In this document: positions 34,654 through 46,164 of the stretch, one piece after another
Numbering within the stretch: position 1 is the first letter of the stretch
Layout: every line of letters starts with the position of its first letter
From: Golubevia sp. BC0850
Taxonomy: Eukaryota > Basidiomycota > Exobasidiomycetes > Golubeviales > Golubeviaceae
Direction of reading: 5' to 3'
NCBI GenBank assembly: GCA_012976225.1
Contig: JAAVVG010000031.1
Coordinates: 1-64,000 of the forward strand
Length of the DNA stretch: 64,000 nt
Notes under the pieces: generated by a model
The model's input: only the letters and a program-made list of their open reading frames with translations
Told to the model about the DNA's origin: nothing
Database searches by the model: none
Program-made: the position numbers and the translations under genes

Positions 34654-36223
34654 ATGGATTCCGACGATGAACTAGAACTAATAGAAGAACACGATCTAGA
34701 ATTGACCTCCCAAGATTCACGTTCAGACAACGAAGCAAGAAGGAGAACAAACACCAAATCAAAGAAATCAACTACAAAGCGAAGAAATCAAGACTCAAAC
34801 TGTGATCCTTTCGCATCTGACAACGACGATGATCTGGTATCAGCTTCAGATCAAGAACCAGATCCTTATGGAAGCCAGCAAGAGGATGGAGAGACTGAAC
34901 AATCTAGACAGGATTCCCACTTCCAACTCTTGAAAGCTACTGTCATTGACATCACTAGTGCTTTAGGTGGATTAGAGGAGAGAATGGATGATAATGGAAA
35001 GATCATCAGTGAATACATCATTGGAGATGATTGTCTACGTGAGTATCTTCGAATTTTGACGCGATTTGGGATGCCAAAGGTGGGAGGGAGGTGGTGTTGG
35101 AGGAGCAGCAGCAGCCTCAATCTACTTCGAGATCCTATCGATTCGCTTCTAACCCCTGCCATTCCAATCCTGATCTATCTTTCACAATTCTCTCAGGGTG
35201 TCTCCGTGATCTCAGAACTCTTTGGAGGCAGGATGATCAGGACTCCTCAAGACTGATCCCTCGCGTCTTCTCAGAGGTCAGCGTGCTTCAGAATGGCTTG
35301 ATTCCTCTGCTGCTAAAGGTTGCTGGTACTGATGAAAGAGGGGATAAGATTGCTTTGGCTTGCAGTGAGTAATTCTGACGCGATCGAATGGAACAGGCAA
35401 TGGGAAGTCGGAGGAAAGCGAGGTGGAAATCAGAGGGGAACAGGTACAGAGCTTAGCTGGAGTTGAAGGGCTCAATGGAACCTCTCTCCACTCTCCCATT
35501 CTTCTTCAGCCGATCTATTGACTGCTGTCACCTGGCCAATTGATGCCATGGCTGAGTTGGCAGAAGCTATCAACAAGGACGATGATCCGAAATCAATGCA
35601 ATTCCTCCCCGCTTTGGAAAGAGCTCTGGTCACCTACAAGGCCTCTATTTTACGCATTAGATCTGGAGAATCTCATTTGAGAGGTTCTAAAGGTAGAGAC
35701 AGAGATGTCTTGTCCGTGATCATGCGTTACATTCTAATGCCATGTCTACAGAAACCTAGACCTCTCAGGACGGAAAGAGACATTGGGACCATCTCGATGT
35801 GCTTACATCTCTTCAGGAATCTACTGGCTATCAAGGATCCGATCGCTACTACTCTATCTTCTGCAGACGCTATCGCAAGCTCTACTCTTCAGTCAGCTTT
35901 AGTGGTAGCTATGGAGAAGAGCTTCGTCTTGGGGACGATTCTCATGTTAGCTAGCAGTGCTGAAACTAGAGATTTCGAAGCTTGGAACGCTGTCGCTAGT
36001 GACTGTGTCTTTCACATCTTCTCTGGAAGTAGTCCTAGAGTTCTAGCTCTGGGTAGTGAAGCTAAGATGGCCGGAAGTAGTGTCTTGGTGGAGGAGAAGA
36101 AGGAGGAAGAGGAGGACACTTTCGGTGCTATCTTCCAAGAGAAGCCAGCCCCCAAGAAGGTGAGTAATTCAGCGATAGCTCCTTCTCTCTGCAACGTCGA
36201 ATGGAAACTTATTTGTCTGTCTG

Positions 36224-36262
<39 letters not shown>

Positions 36263-39200
36263 CCTCACAGCCGGTTTCCGACTTTGGAGCTTTCCTGGCA
36301 GCTGAGGCAGCTCAAGAGCGTCACAGAATCTCAGTCAGTGGAAATGCCAGACATTCCAGATTCTCTGGAAGTTTCACCTTCACCGGTTCTACTGGGCGTA
36401 AGCTAGTCTCAACAGATCCAAACACTCTACGTAAGAGTGTTCAGCAACTTCAAGATGAAAACGATTTGAGATCAAAGAGAACTTTCAGAAGAAAAAAGAC
36501 AATGCAAGAGAGAGGTGCTCCTAGACCTAAGACTGAATGGACTAGAGATGCTAGGAACCTTCTCAAGGAATGGGCGGATATGTTTATGAAAGATGGATTC
36601 GAGAGTGAGTATCAAGACCTCGTCGAATTAGAGACAAAGTTCGTTGAAACTAACGTCCTCCCTCTCTGTCACCCTCACTTCAGCTCTCACTCGATCAGTG
36701 CTCAAAGACATCCGTTCGGAACGTGAGAAGCTGGGAGATCTCGACGAAGCTCGTGTCAGAGTCATGTATCTGGGAGCTTTCTTTCTAGAATACTTCCTGA
36801 TTCGAAGAGAGAGTTCAGCTCGTCCCTCTACCAATCCAAGTCGACCAGCAGCAAAGGAAGTTCAAATTCCTGCAGATGGATCTCCTCAAGCTCAAAATCC
36901 GTTAGAGAATGCCTCCAAGGACAAGGATTTGCAAGCTTGGCCTGCTACTCTCATCGGAGAATGGCTGGAGCCTTGGGCCTTCAAGATGGTCACTGTTCGT
37001 TCTTATTCATCTCTCGACAGTAAGAACTGGTTAGAGTTTGTCACTTCTGTTCAGCTCTGGACTATTCTTCTCAGGATAGTCGACCTTCTCAGTAGAAGTG
37101 ACGACAAGGATGAAGCTGAAGCTGCCGATGGACTGCAAGGTCAACTCTACTATCAATCCGAAGCTCTGGAGACCTGCAAATTGGTAGCTAACTCTTACAA
37201 GACTCAGAGTTTCACCTGCTTGGAGAACATCATCAGTTTTTCCTTCTTCATGCCGAAGATGTTGGAAAGGTACGCAAGTGACAAGGAGAACATGTTCGTC
37301 AAGGCCAAGAAAAAAGCAAAGAGTGCTAGGAAGAAAGCTCTGGAAGAAGGAGACGAAGAAGCGGCGGAAGCAGCTCTGAGAGGTGGTGATGAAGCTATTA
37401 AGGAGAAAGCTGAAGACATGTTCACCGAGAGAAGGTTCGTCTTCCAAAACTTCCAGACCAAGTTGACTACCAAGAAGCTAGCTGATGCATGCGTCACTTA
37501 CTTGAGTAGATGGAGAGAATTTTCTGAACCTGGAGAACATCTAGCAAGAGTAGTTGGAGTCATGCATCGAATTGCAATCAAAGCTCAAGATTACAGAACT
37601 TTCTTCCCAGCTCCTCATAGAATTACTTTCAGAGCTCTTCTAGTTTCTCCTCTATTCTCTTCTTTGGAAATCTACAACAAGACAGCAACTTCGGATCTCA
37701 AGAAACTGCTAGAATTCATTTTGAAGAAATTCGACAAGTTGGACGAGGAAGAACAGAATCGATGGGTCTCTGCTAAGATGCCTAGAAGTCAAGCTAAAGC
37801 TGCTAAGTTGGCTGCTGAGATCACTTGCAAACCCGGAGTCTACTTGAAGGATCAATTCGGAGTAGCGGTCGGTTTGTTGCTTTCTAAAGAAAAGATGAAG
37901 TACGTCCTTTGGGTAAAGAATGCGCTTGAAATGGCTAGTGCTCAGAGAACTGAGATCGTAACTCATACAGATGGAGATCTTGAGCAAGGAAAAGGTGCAA
38001 CTGAAGTCGACTCTGATGACAGTGATGCGGAAGATGGTGCTAATGGAAAAGGAACAGTCCCATCTGACGAAGCTCTCGCTCGATTCGAGCCACATGGTGA
38101 GATGAAAAAGTTGCCGTAGGCCACACATTCTCCTCAGCATTGTTGACTCACCTTCTATTGTCTACCCATCATCTCCCAGTTCTACGATACGAAGGAGACG
38201 CAGATTTGGAAGAAGACGCTACCAAGATGCCCGAGCTCAAGTTGCTTTGTCGTCTCGCTGGCCTTCAGAGCGATGAGGGTGAGTATGAGCGGAAGGATCT
38301 GATGCATAGTGAGACTGGAAGCTGACTTTCTTTTCCCCTTCCTCCCCTCTCAGCTGATCCTGTTCGTTGGACCTGGACCGTTCCAGCTCGTATCTTTCCT
38401 TCTCATCTCAACGCTGACATCGAGTCGATTGAGAACTTCATTCGTGATCCTCTCGAGACTAATGGACTTGAATTATCAAGCTACGTCAAGAAGGTCAGGA
38501 AACCATCAGTTCGAAAACCCAAAGCAGCCAAGCCAACCGACAACAACGACGACGATCTTCAAACCGCAAGTTCAGCTTCCTCTTCTTCCGATTCCGACTC
38601 TGCTGAGTTCCAACAGAAGAAGCAGCAGGCAAAGAAGGCTAGAGCAGTCAAGAATTCGGACTCATATTCTTCTGGCTCTGACGCTCCGGTTGAGAAGAAG
38701 AAACGGAACATCATCAAGGCGAAAGCTTCTAAACCAAAGAGAACCATCATTAGAAACAAGAGTAGCGTCAAAGTCTCAAGATCTCCAAAGAAGAAAGACA
38801 ACAGACCTCAATGGACTCCTAATGATTTCATCGAAGACTCTGAAGAAGAGAGAGCTCTCGTTGATAAGTTGTTCGCTGAAAGAGAGGCAAGGAGAGCTGC
38901 CGGTGGTGGAGAAGTTATCGCTATGCCTCGCCCTGTCCCAAAAGCTACCAGAGCTCCAAACGACAGCGATGCAGACAGTGATGATGAAGACACTGGCAAC
39001 GGTTCTTCTTCTAATCGACGCTCAAGATCAAGACGTTCAGAAGAGACTACTCCTCCAACCAGTTCTCCAAAGAACGACGCAGCTACTTCGAAGAGGTCGG
39101 ATGCTCTATTCTTAGGAAACAATGCAAGTGACGATGAAGAAGACGAACTGGATGAAGATCAAAACGATGGTCAAGACGTGGAGATGCAATCTCCAACTCC

Positions 39201-39411
39201 TGCCTCTCGTTCTGTCGACAAGAGACAGAGATCAGCTTCACCCTCGGACTCAATCGCTTCTTCCACTGCTGTCACTCAGAACAGAATGCTCAAGACTCAA
39301 GGAAAGAGGTCTGCGGCTGTAATCGATAGTGATGAAGAGGAAGAGGAAGCTCAGGAGAGCAGTATGATCAAACGTCGTCGTCCGCTTTTGGTCGATTCGG
39401 ATGATGAGTGA
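34654..39411 (+). CDS. TOF1: Tof1/Swi1/Timeless replication-fork protection subunit
   Basis: Tof1 pairs with Csm3 to stabilise stalled replication forks, enforce fork barriers and relay the S-phase checkpoint. Exons are 34654-35038, 35197-35364, 35510-36159, 36271-36604, 36684-38096, 38180-38278 and 38354-39411 (1368 aa, all phases match). The Timeless N-terminal domain begins after an acidic Ser/Asp leader at about residue 90 (LLKATVIDITSALGGLEER), with CLRDLRTLWRQDD and LTAVTWPIDAMAELAEA following. A conserved middle includes RRKKTMQERGAPRPKTEWTR. The C-terminal region has RWTWTVPARIFPSHL. The last 350 residues are charged and SD/SE-rich with repeated basic clusters, typical of casein-kinase targets. 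A (TC)n microsatellite sits in intron 3. Confidence 0.92.
36226..36258 (+). repeat. (TC)n microsatellite in TOF1 intron 3
   Basis: An uninterrupted TC dinucleotide run of 33 bp that forms the pyrimidine tract before the TTCCTCACAG acceptor at 36270. Its length is likely to vary between strains. Confidence 0.9.
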
Positions 39412-39825
39412 GAGGGAGATTTTGCAGTTTGATTTTTTTCTCTTCTTTACTTTGTACTTTTAGATTACTGGCTATTTACTTTCTCGTTTTGTCTCTTCTT
39501 CCGTGGAGTTCGTGGCTGCCCTTTTTACGACCATCTCAATCACATTAGTTCAACTCTGTTTATTTCACACTACTCCTTCTTCCATGAATCCATACTCATA
39601 TGAGTCTATAAAAAAATTGAAATCTGTGACGGCTACCGAGAACAGACGTGCTCTCTGCAGCGATTCAAGAAACGTAGTTGGTAACCGAAATGGTGACATA
39701 GGACTTTCCCGATGTCTATTAAATACTGAGTCTGTATAAACAAAATGTCTGACATCTATGAAAAGCGTGAAGTAAACGGTGACTAAAAAGGGGTGACGAG
39801 TCGATGAGAATTCCGGTGTTGTCTC
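39412..39825. other. convergent 3' region between TOF1 and the R3H gene
   Basis: 414 bp between converging stop codons. It contains the palindrome ACTCATATGAGT near 39596. No gene. Confidence 0.5.
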
Positions 39826-41220
39826 TCATCTCAGATTCTCCACGCTCCCCGCCAAATCAAGCGAACCAGAATGAGCATCAGAATCAGAATCACAATCGGC
39901 ATAAGCTTCCATCTCTTCTTCTTCTTCTCCTGCTTCAAAAGTTTCAATGTTTGCCAAAGGAGATGAAATATGAGTTTTCTCCAATCGTTTCTCTATCGTT
40001 GAAGTTTCAGGTTTTAAAGTCATATCTCCAATTTCATCATTCCCAATTTCATCTTGATTCTCAATTTCAACCTCACTAGATTCTCCAACATCTGAAAGTC
40101 CATCACCAGATCCAGATCCAGATCCGTCCTTTTCACTATCAGAAGATTCTAAATTCCTCAAACTAGAAGTTTCAGATTGACCTTCACTTTCCCATACCAC
40201 AGATCCACCTTCAATATCAGTTCCGATATCAGTAGTTGGAGGAGTTTCTATCAAACCCCTCCCTAAGCCCCTTACTAAACCTCTTCCACCTCCAACTCTC
40301 CTAACTTCTGACATCTCACTCCCAACAGAAACCTCACTAGAATTCGAACCAGATCTTCTTCTAGTAGTTCTATCTCTACCTCTTCTTCTATTTGATCCAG
40401 GTTCTCTAGCTAAAGGATTTGGATTTAAGATAAAAGTTTGTCTAATCCCAGAGATGGGACTGGTTTTGGATGAAGAATTTTTAGAAAAAGAACAACAACC
40501 ATAGATTCTAGCTAAACAATGAATTGCCAATCTTAAGAAGTTGTCTTGGATGAACCAGATTAGAGAATGGGGGTGTCTTGAGATTTCGGCTAGCTGAGGC
40601 AGGTTTAGATTTGTGTTAGACTTCAAAGAGGTTAATGATTTTGAAGATGAGGGCTCCGAGATTGAAGTTGAAGAATCTAAAGAAGGACCTGAGGTATTCT
40701 GAAGTTGGTCTTGAGTTATTTGGGTTTGAGAACTTGAGGTCCGATCCTCAAAATCAAAAGAAACCAATTCTCTAAAACTTGGTTTCTCATTTTCAGAAGG
40801 AAGATAAACTGAAACCTCCAACCAGTCTCTTAATTCCCTTTCAGCTATCAAGATTAATCTTTGAACTGGTCCTATATCTCCGTTCAGTTCCATCTGCAAA
40901 TCTCTTCTTTTCCCAGCTATCCCTATCGATTTTTGCAACCTGCTCCCGTTTCTCCTACTTCTGTTCATAGACTTTGAACCAGCTTGAATATGGACACCAA
41001 ACTTCTCCTTCAAAATTCTCTGAGCTTCTTTCAATCCCAAAGAGAATTGACCATTGTCAGCACTTGAGGCATCGAAAGATGGGATTTCACCAGTTAGAGG
41101 GAATCCTGGTGGGATTGAGAGAGTTGAAGATGAAGGTCCACGAATTGGATTTGGATGAGATAGAGAATAGTCTTTGGTCGATGGTCGGGTTATGTGCGGA
41201 TTTGAGATGAATCGAGCTGG
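39826..41220 (-). CDS. R3H-domain protein, 5' end uncertain
   Basis: R3H domains bind single-stranded nucleic acids. The central segment DNFLRLAIHCLARIYGCCSF, followed shortly by RQTFILNPN, fits the R3H pattern: Arg, three residues, His, then hydrophobic and Ser residues. Upstream lies SKSMNRSRRNGSRLQKSIGI and a helical GPVQRLILIAERELRDWLEV. The C-terminal half is acidic and Ser-rich. The frame is open upstream of 41040 to about 41220 (PSTKDYSLSHPNPIRG), then meets a CCCCAG acceptor-like site without an in-frame ATG. At least one 5' exon is therefore missing from my model and may lie in 41230-42140. The partner and RNA target are unknown. Confidence 0.65.
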   Translation of the reverse strand, partial: PARFISNPHITRPSTKDYSLSHPNPIRGPSSSTLSIPPGFPLTGEIPSFDASSADNGQFSLGLKEAQRILKEKFGVHIQAGSKSMNRSRRNGSRLQKSIGIAGKRRDLQMELNGDIGPVQRLILIAERELRDWLEVSVYLPSENEKPSFRELVSFDFEDRTSSSQTQITQDQLQNTSGPSLDSSTSISEPSSSKSLTSLKSNTNLNLPQLAEISRHPHSLIWFIQDNFLRLAIHCLARIYGCCSFSKNSSSKTSPISGIRQTFILNPNPLAREPGSNRRRGRDRTTRRRSGSNSSEVSVGSEMSEVRRVGGGRGLVRGLGRGLIETPPTTDIGTDIEGGSVVWESEGQSETSSLRNLESSDSEKDGSGSGSGDGLSDVGESSEVEIENQDEIGNDEIGDMTLKPETSTIEKRLEKTHISSPLANIETFEAGEEEEEMEAYADCDSDSDAHSGSLDLAGSVENLR

Positions 41221-42141
41221 GGAGAGGAGAGTGGGAGAGATAAGGCATGAGGCATGGGATGATTAGATCTCAGTCTTATTTATGATAGGGGTCGGTATCT
41301 TCATATGGGGCTGCCCCATTCTTGCTCACATGAAGCAACTCATATGAAGCAATCTCAATTCTGCTTCATGTCAAAATCCTCCGAGAATCATGTCAGGTCA
41401 GACCTCTTCATATGAGGCAACATGAAACAAGCCTAGAAAAACAAGACTGAGGTCCAGAACAGTCTATCAGTTGGAACAAAGAAAAGTTTGCAATGAGTTA
41501 AAGGCTGAAGATGTAGTCTTCTCGGTCCTTCTTTTCTTCCAAAAGTGAACTATCTTGTTCCATTGTTCGACTTTTCACCTTGAAAGTCCCTTCCTCTCCC
41601 TTCTTCTCTCGATCTTGGGCTTTCATTCTCTTTTTCAAAAAAACGGTTCTTTAGGTCTCCATTTCTTGCAGCTTGAGGGTAAGCTTCTGAGACCTTGAGC
41701 GCTTGACTTCTCTTCCTTTTCCACGAGCTGATCAGCTTTCATCATCACTGCCCCCAAAGTACGGCTCTGCTCTCTCTTCATCTCCACTTTGTTTATGCTT
41801 TGAACTCATATCTTACTTCATTCTACCTCATATGAACCGAAACCTTCCTTTCTCTCCCTTTCTGTCCATATGAGTCATGAAGTGACAAGGGCTCACAGTA
41901 AGAGAAGAGGGTCAAATCGCTTTATCTGAAGCTCTCCATTTCTCGCTTCGTATGTTCAGAGCACCCAGAAATGAAGGTCATGTGAGGTGCCTCACATGAG
42001 TATGAAGCATGACCGAACCGAGTTTCTCAGAAGAGGGACCTGAGCGTTTGAAAAACTCGATGGAACCTCATGACTGAAGCCAATCGAGCTCTATGAATAT
42101 GGTCAAGTAGAGATCGAGGAAGCTTTAGAATCAATAGAGCG
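41221..42141. other. spacer with a cluster of TCATATGA motifs
   Basis: About 0.9 kb without a supported coding region. CATATG-centred sites occur at 41302, 41341, 41409, 41830 and 41868, mostly as TCATATGA or CTTCATATG, plus near-variants such as CTCACATGA. It may hide the first exon of the R3H gene. Confidence 0.5.
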
Positions 42142-42691
42142 TCAACTCGGGAGAGATGACTGATGAGTAAGGTGAGGTTGATCACTCTCTTCCCCTTCTG
42201 TGTGGATGCGATACCTCTTTTCTGCTTCATCTTTCACAGACCTTATTTCAACTATTTCCCTCCCTTTCCTTGCAGTCTGCCTGGCCATACCATCCTGAAT
42301 ACTAACCATTGTCATACCTCCGTTTCCTTCTCTTTCCCATTTCCTTCTCCTTCTTACTCGTCGTTCCCATTGCTCTACTGCCTCCAATAGTGTTAGATTG
42401 CAAATGCCTCAATCTAGGATTCACCAGAATTGAAGGCATTGAAAGTGGTACAGGAGCATCTTTATCTTTAGTTGGCTCAACTAATGAAACGTTCTGAGAG
42501 GTAGAAGCATCTTTGAGTGGAGAAATCGAGGTAGAAGTTGAGCTTGTCGGTAGAATTGAAGTATTGCCAGTTATCTTTGAATCATTTGAAACTATAGAAT
42601 TAGAGATAGAATCTGGCATCTTGAAATGGTTGTGGTTGTTGGCTGATTCAAGCAAGATGATTCTCTTTCTCCTTCTCATCATCTCATCCAT
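42142..42691 (-). CDS. small hypothetical protein, exon structure unresolved
   Basis: It starts at 42691 with MDEMMRRRKRIILLESANNH, only 61 bp from the REX3 start on the other strand, so the two share a bidirectional promoter. The first part is Ser/Thr-rich; the end is highly basic (KKEKEMGKRRKRR) in one frame. A second overlapping frame at 42142-42387 (WERRVRRRRKWERE, then KDEAEKRYRIHTEGEE) also looks coding. An intron around 42390 could switch between them, but I could not find a phase-consistent pair. Product unrecognised. Confidence 0.35.
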
Positions 42692-42752
42692 CTCAACTCA
42701 CCCACCAATCATCATTATCGTCATCGTCTGGGAATAATTGAAAAGGATTTCA

Positions 42753-45700
42753 ATGTTCAAATCACTTGGGCTTTTATCTTCATTCGATTGTCCAACCACT
42801 TTTGGTCCAAATTCAGATTCTCGCATCGATTGTTCATCAATCAGAACTCAATGCCCATTCAATCATCCTAGTAATAAACCTTCAGCCTCAACTTCTAATC
42901 CTCTACCTCTAAATCTACCCAATACAGTCAAAGATAAGTCCACTCCAAGCTCGAATCAACAAGTTGGTCTACAACTTTCACTTCCACATTCTCCTCCAGC
43001 TATAGAGACGACTCCCATCCTCAAAAAGGCAAGGAACTCTTATAGTAGTGGTGGTGGTAGTGGTAGTATTGGTGGGAATGGAATTGGTCAGCAGAGAATG
43101 AACTCAGAGGCTTCAGGTTCAGCTGCAGGTTCAGATGGTTGGACTACTGTCGTGAGTTATTAGTTATCGTCCAGCTCGGATGTCAAGGAGTGGATCAGAT
43201 AAGAGAAAGGCGATAGCCATGTCAGCTCAACAGGGGGTCGTAGATAGTTTGAAAGGAACCAAGGAAATCTCTTAGGTTCAATCGAGGAGACGAGGCAAAT
43301 GCAGAGAGCAAAGAGGGGTAGGTAGTCCATCTGATTCCATGCTTATCACCCACCTCTATCTGCTTCTGCCCTTCCCTCGCATACAGTCATCTCAATCCCA
43401 AAACCCCTCAAAAACCCCTCAACTCACCTTTGCATCTCATCCGAAAGTTTCTCAAATCACTTTGAACGCTAGACAAAACTCTTTAAAAGGGATTCACTCG
43501 TCTCTATCAGTAATCTATTCTCCTCTAACTTCTTCTAAATCACAAATCTTGAAAAGTTTAGGTTCAAAGCTTTTACATGATGTTTCTTTAGAACAAGAAT
43601 CAGAGATTTTCAAGACTTCTAACAAGCATAGTTATAAGAATGCTTGTATTACTACTTTGGTTGGAATTAAAAAACGAGAGTTGGAGCAGGTTAGGAAGTC
43701 TGTTGAAGAGGCTTTGGAAGCTGGGAAAGATGTAAAGGCGTTTTATGAGGAAAAGGAGAAAGAGAAAAGTGAGGAGAATTTTGGAAAAGAAGAATTAGCA
43801 ATCAAAGTCTTATTGGACTCTTGTTCTGAATTGGGAACTCAATCTCAAGTCATCAGTAAAAGAAATTCAAGACAAGAACGTAAGACTAATGAATTGACTA
43901 GGGAAAGACTTTTGAAAGTCGGCTTTGAATGTCCGATTGGGGAATTGAGCAAATGGGATTTCGTTACAAATGAAGATTTGAAAATCGGTGGGATCGAGGT
44001 TCAAGGTGGTGGAAGTAAACCAGATTGTGAAGGTGAAAAGAAAGTTTGCGAGAGATGTGATAGAGAGTTCATAGTTAGAGGAGAGGAAGATTTTGATGGG
44101 GAAAGGGGTAGGGAATGTCATTATCATTGGTGAGTAAATTGGGTTTGGTGAATTCAGGATGCTCTATAGCTATTGAGTTTTAGTCAACTGATCTCAGTCT
44201 CTTTTCTTGTCCTTTGAAACCATAGGGGGAAACGAGTGAGTTCTCTCATCGACTCAAAAGCTTTTCCTCTGACAAGTACAACCTCATGACCCTTCTTTAT
44301 TTTACTTTTCTCTTCACTTTCTTTCTCGCCCTCTCTCTAGGCATTCGAAAAAATTGGAGGTACCAAAGTTCAAATCTGGTTATGTTGTTCTAGACCTGTT
44401 GATTCTGGAACCGCTTTAGGTGAAACCACATGTTCTGTTGGACCTCATGTTTTCAAAATCAAAGATGTTTCAACTTTGCATCTTCAAGAGGCTTTTCTTT
44501 CTTATCCTAACTCTCAACATGAATATGCGGGTCAAGATGTTGAGATGGAAGAATTCTCTAATGACTCTAGCTCCTCTTCTTCTTCAAAGAAGGTATTTAA
44601 GAATGGAAAGGGAGTTGGAAAAGAGAAGGGTAAAGGTAAAGCAACTTCCTTCTTAGAAGTAGCAGCTGCCGATTGTGAATTGAGTTATACAACTTCTGGA
44701 ATGAGTCTTACCAGAGTCACAGTTTTGGATGAGAGAGGTGGAGTGGTCTTTGATAGTTTGGTTAGACCTAGGTCTAAGATTATGGATTTTAATACTAGGT
44801 TGGTCTTAGCGAGCGGATTATCGGATGAGATGAATTGGATTTGCTTGCTGACCTTGTTTTCTTGTTGGCTGTCTTTTATTCTAACAGATTCTCGGGTATC
44901 AATCCCAAGGAATACTACTCTCAACTTGATACCATGCCAGATTTGGAAGAAGCAAGAAGACAAGTGATGCGTTTAGTCGGTCCCGAGACGCTGTTGATTG
45001 GACATGGATTGGAGAATGATCTTAGAGCTCTTAGACTGAGTGAGTTGCATTCACTTAAATTCACTTAAATTCATCATTTCGTTTTCAATTCCTTACCTTG
45101 CTCATACTCTTTTTCTGTCTTCAGTTCACACTCGCATAGTCGATACGACGATGTTATTCCCTCATGCAAGAGGTCTACCTTTTCGTCAGAGTCTAAGGTA
45201 TCTAACCTCCAAACATCTAGGAAAAATCATTCAAGTCAGTTCAAGTACTGAAGGTCATAGTTCTGCTGAGGATGCTAGAATGGCATTAGAGTAAGTCAAA
45301 AAGCTCGTCGCATTCAATTTTGAAACCCTGTTGACTCTTCTCGACACTCTCTCAGACTTGTACGCTGGAAATATATCAACGACCCTCACTCTCCCTGGCC
45401 TTCTTCAACACCTTCCTCTTCATCATCATCATCATCTACATTCCTCAACAAGTCTTCTTCATCGATCTCACCAGCTGGAAAGTCTTCATTCCCATCTCCC
45501 TTCAATCCACCACCCTCTGGACCTTCAACACCTTCTTCTACAAGCTCTCGTCCATCTTTACCCAAAAAATCTCTCGATTTTTTTGGTTCTCCGAAAGCTA
45601 GTCCCCGACCTAGTCCAAGACCTTCAGCAACTCAAATCCCTTCAGCTCCTTCTAACTTCAAGAACAACAATGCTTTCATCCCTCGAAATCCGTCAAGATT

Positions 45701-45941
45701 TAACAATTTACAATCTTCTTCTACAGTCAAAGATGCCCCTAGAAGCCCCCGAGCGATGAGAGGTATCAAGACTGAAGGAGAAAGTCCCAGGAGAGTTGAC
45801 AATGGAATGCCATCAGAAGGAGAATTGGATGAAATTTGGAAGGAAGAACAAGAGAAGTTAATGAAGCAAAGAAAAGAGAAGGAGAGAAAAATTAAGGAAG
45901 GAATGCAGTTGATGCCTTTGGGAAGAAAGAAAGAAAAGTGA
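42753..45941 (+). CDS. REX3: RNA exonuclease Rex3-type (DEDDh 3'-5' exonuclease)
   Basis: A 3'-5' exonuclease that trims structured RNAs such as the RNase MRP RNA in yeast. Exons are 42753-43151, 43387-44129, 44226-44235 (10 nt), 44341-44798, 44888-45039, 45125-45290 and 45356-45941 (837 aa, all phases match). The N-terminus MFKSLGLLSSFDCP plus a following Cys/His set (CSSIRTQCPFNH) is the family's CCCH-like finger. A Cys/His cluster around 44050-44130 (CERCDREF, CHYHW) continues across the micro-exon. The nuclease core has AADCELSYTT (first Asp/Glu pair), LLIGHGLENDLRALRL (second Asp), IVDTTMLFPHARG, and GHSSAEDARMALEL (last His and Asp). Most relatives carry Met after DCE; here it is Leu. 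The C-terminal 190 residues are Ser/Pro-rich and disordered. Confidence 0.85.
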
Positions 45942-46164
45942 CCGGGTTTCTCTGTTTTCGTTTGTAATTATATTCTTCAGTTTTTTTTGTATTTCTACCA
46001 TGATCGCATGATCTTTCTTTCGATTTTTGTTGTCAGAAAATAATCCTCTTTTTGACTTGCTCGAGCTATGTAGAGAAATTTGGGAAGCAAAAAGGGAAAA
46101 AGAGATCGAACCCCTTTTTTTCTCACTACGCCCAACGCCTCAGTCGTGACTGAGGGAAGATGGC

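Noticed and set aside
38309-39115. Plus-strand 268-codon frame
   Set aside because: Overlaps TOF1 exon 7 in a different frame; the TOF1 frame is supported by phase and by the conserved WTWTVPARIF segment.
44799-44887. Continuous frame through this stretch of REX3
   Set aside because: Treating it as an intron (GTTGGT donor, AACAG acceptor) restores the family sequence NTRFSGINPKEY; reading through does not.
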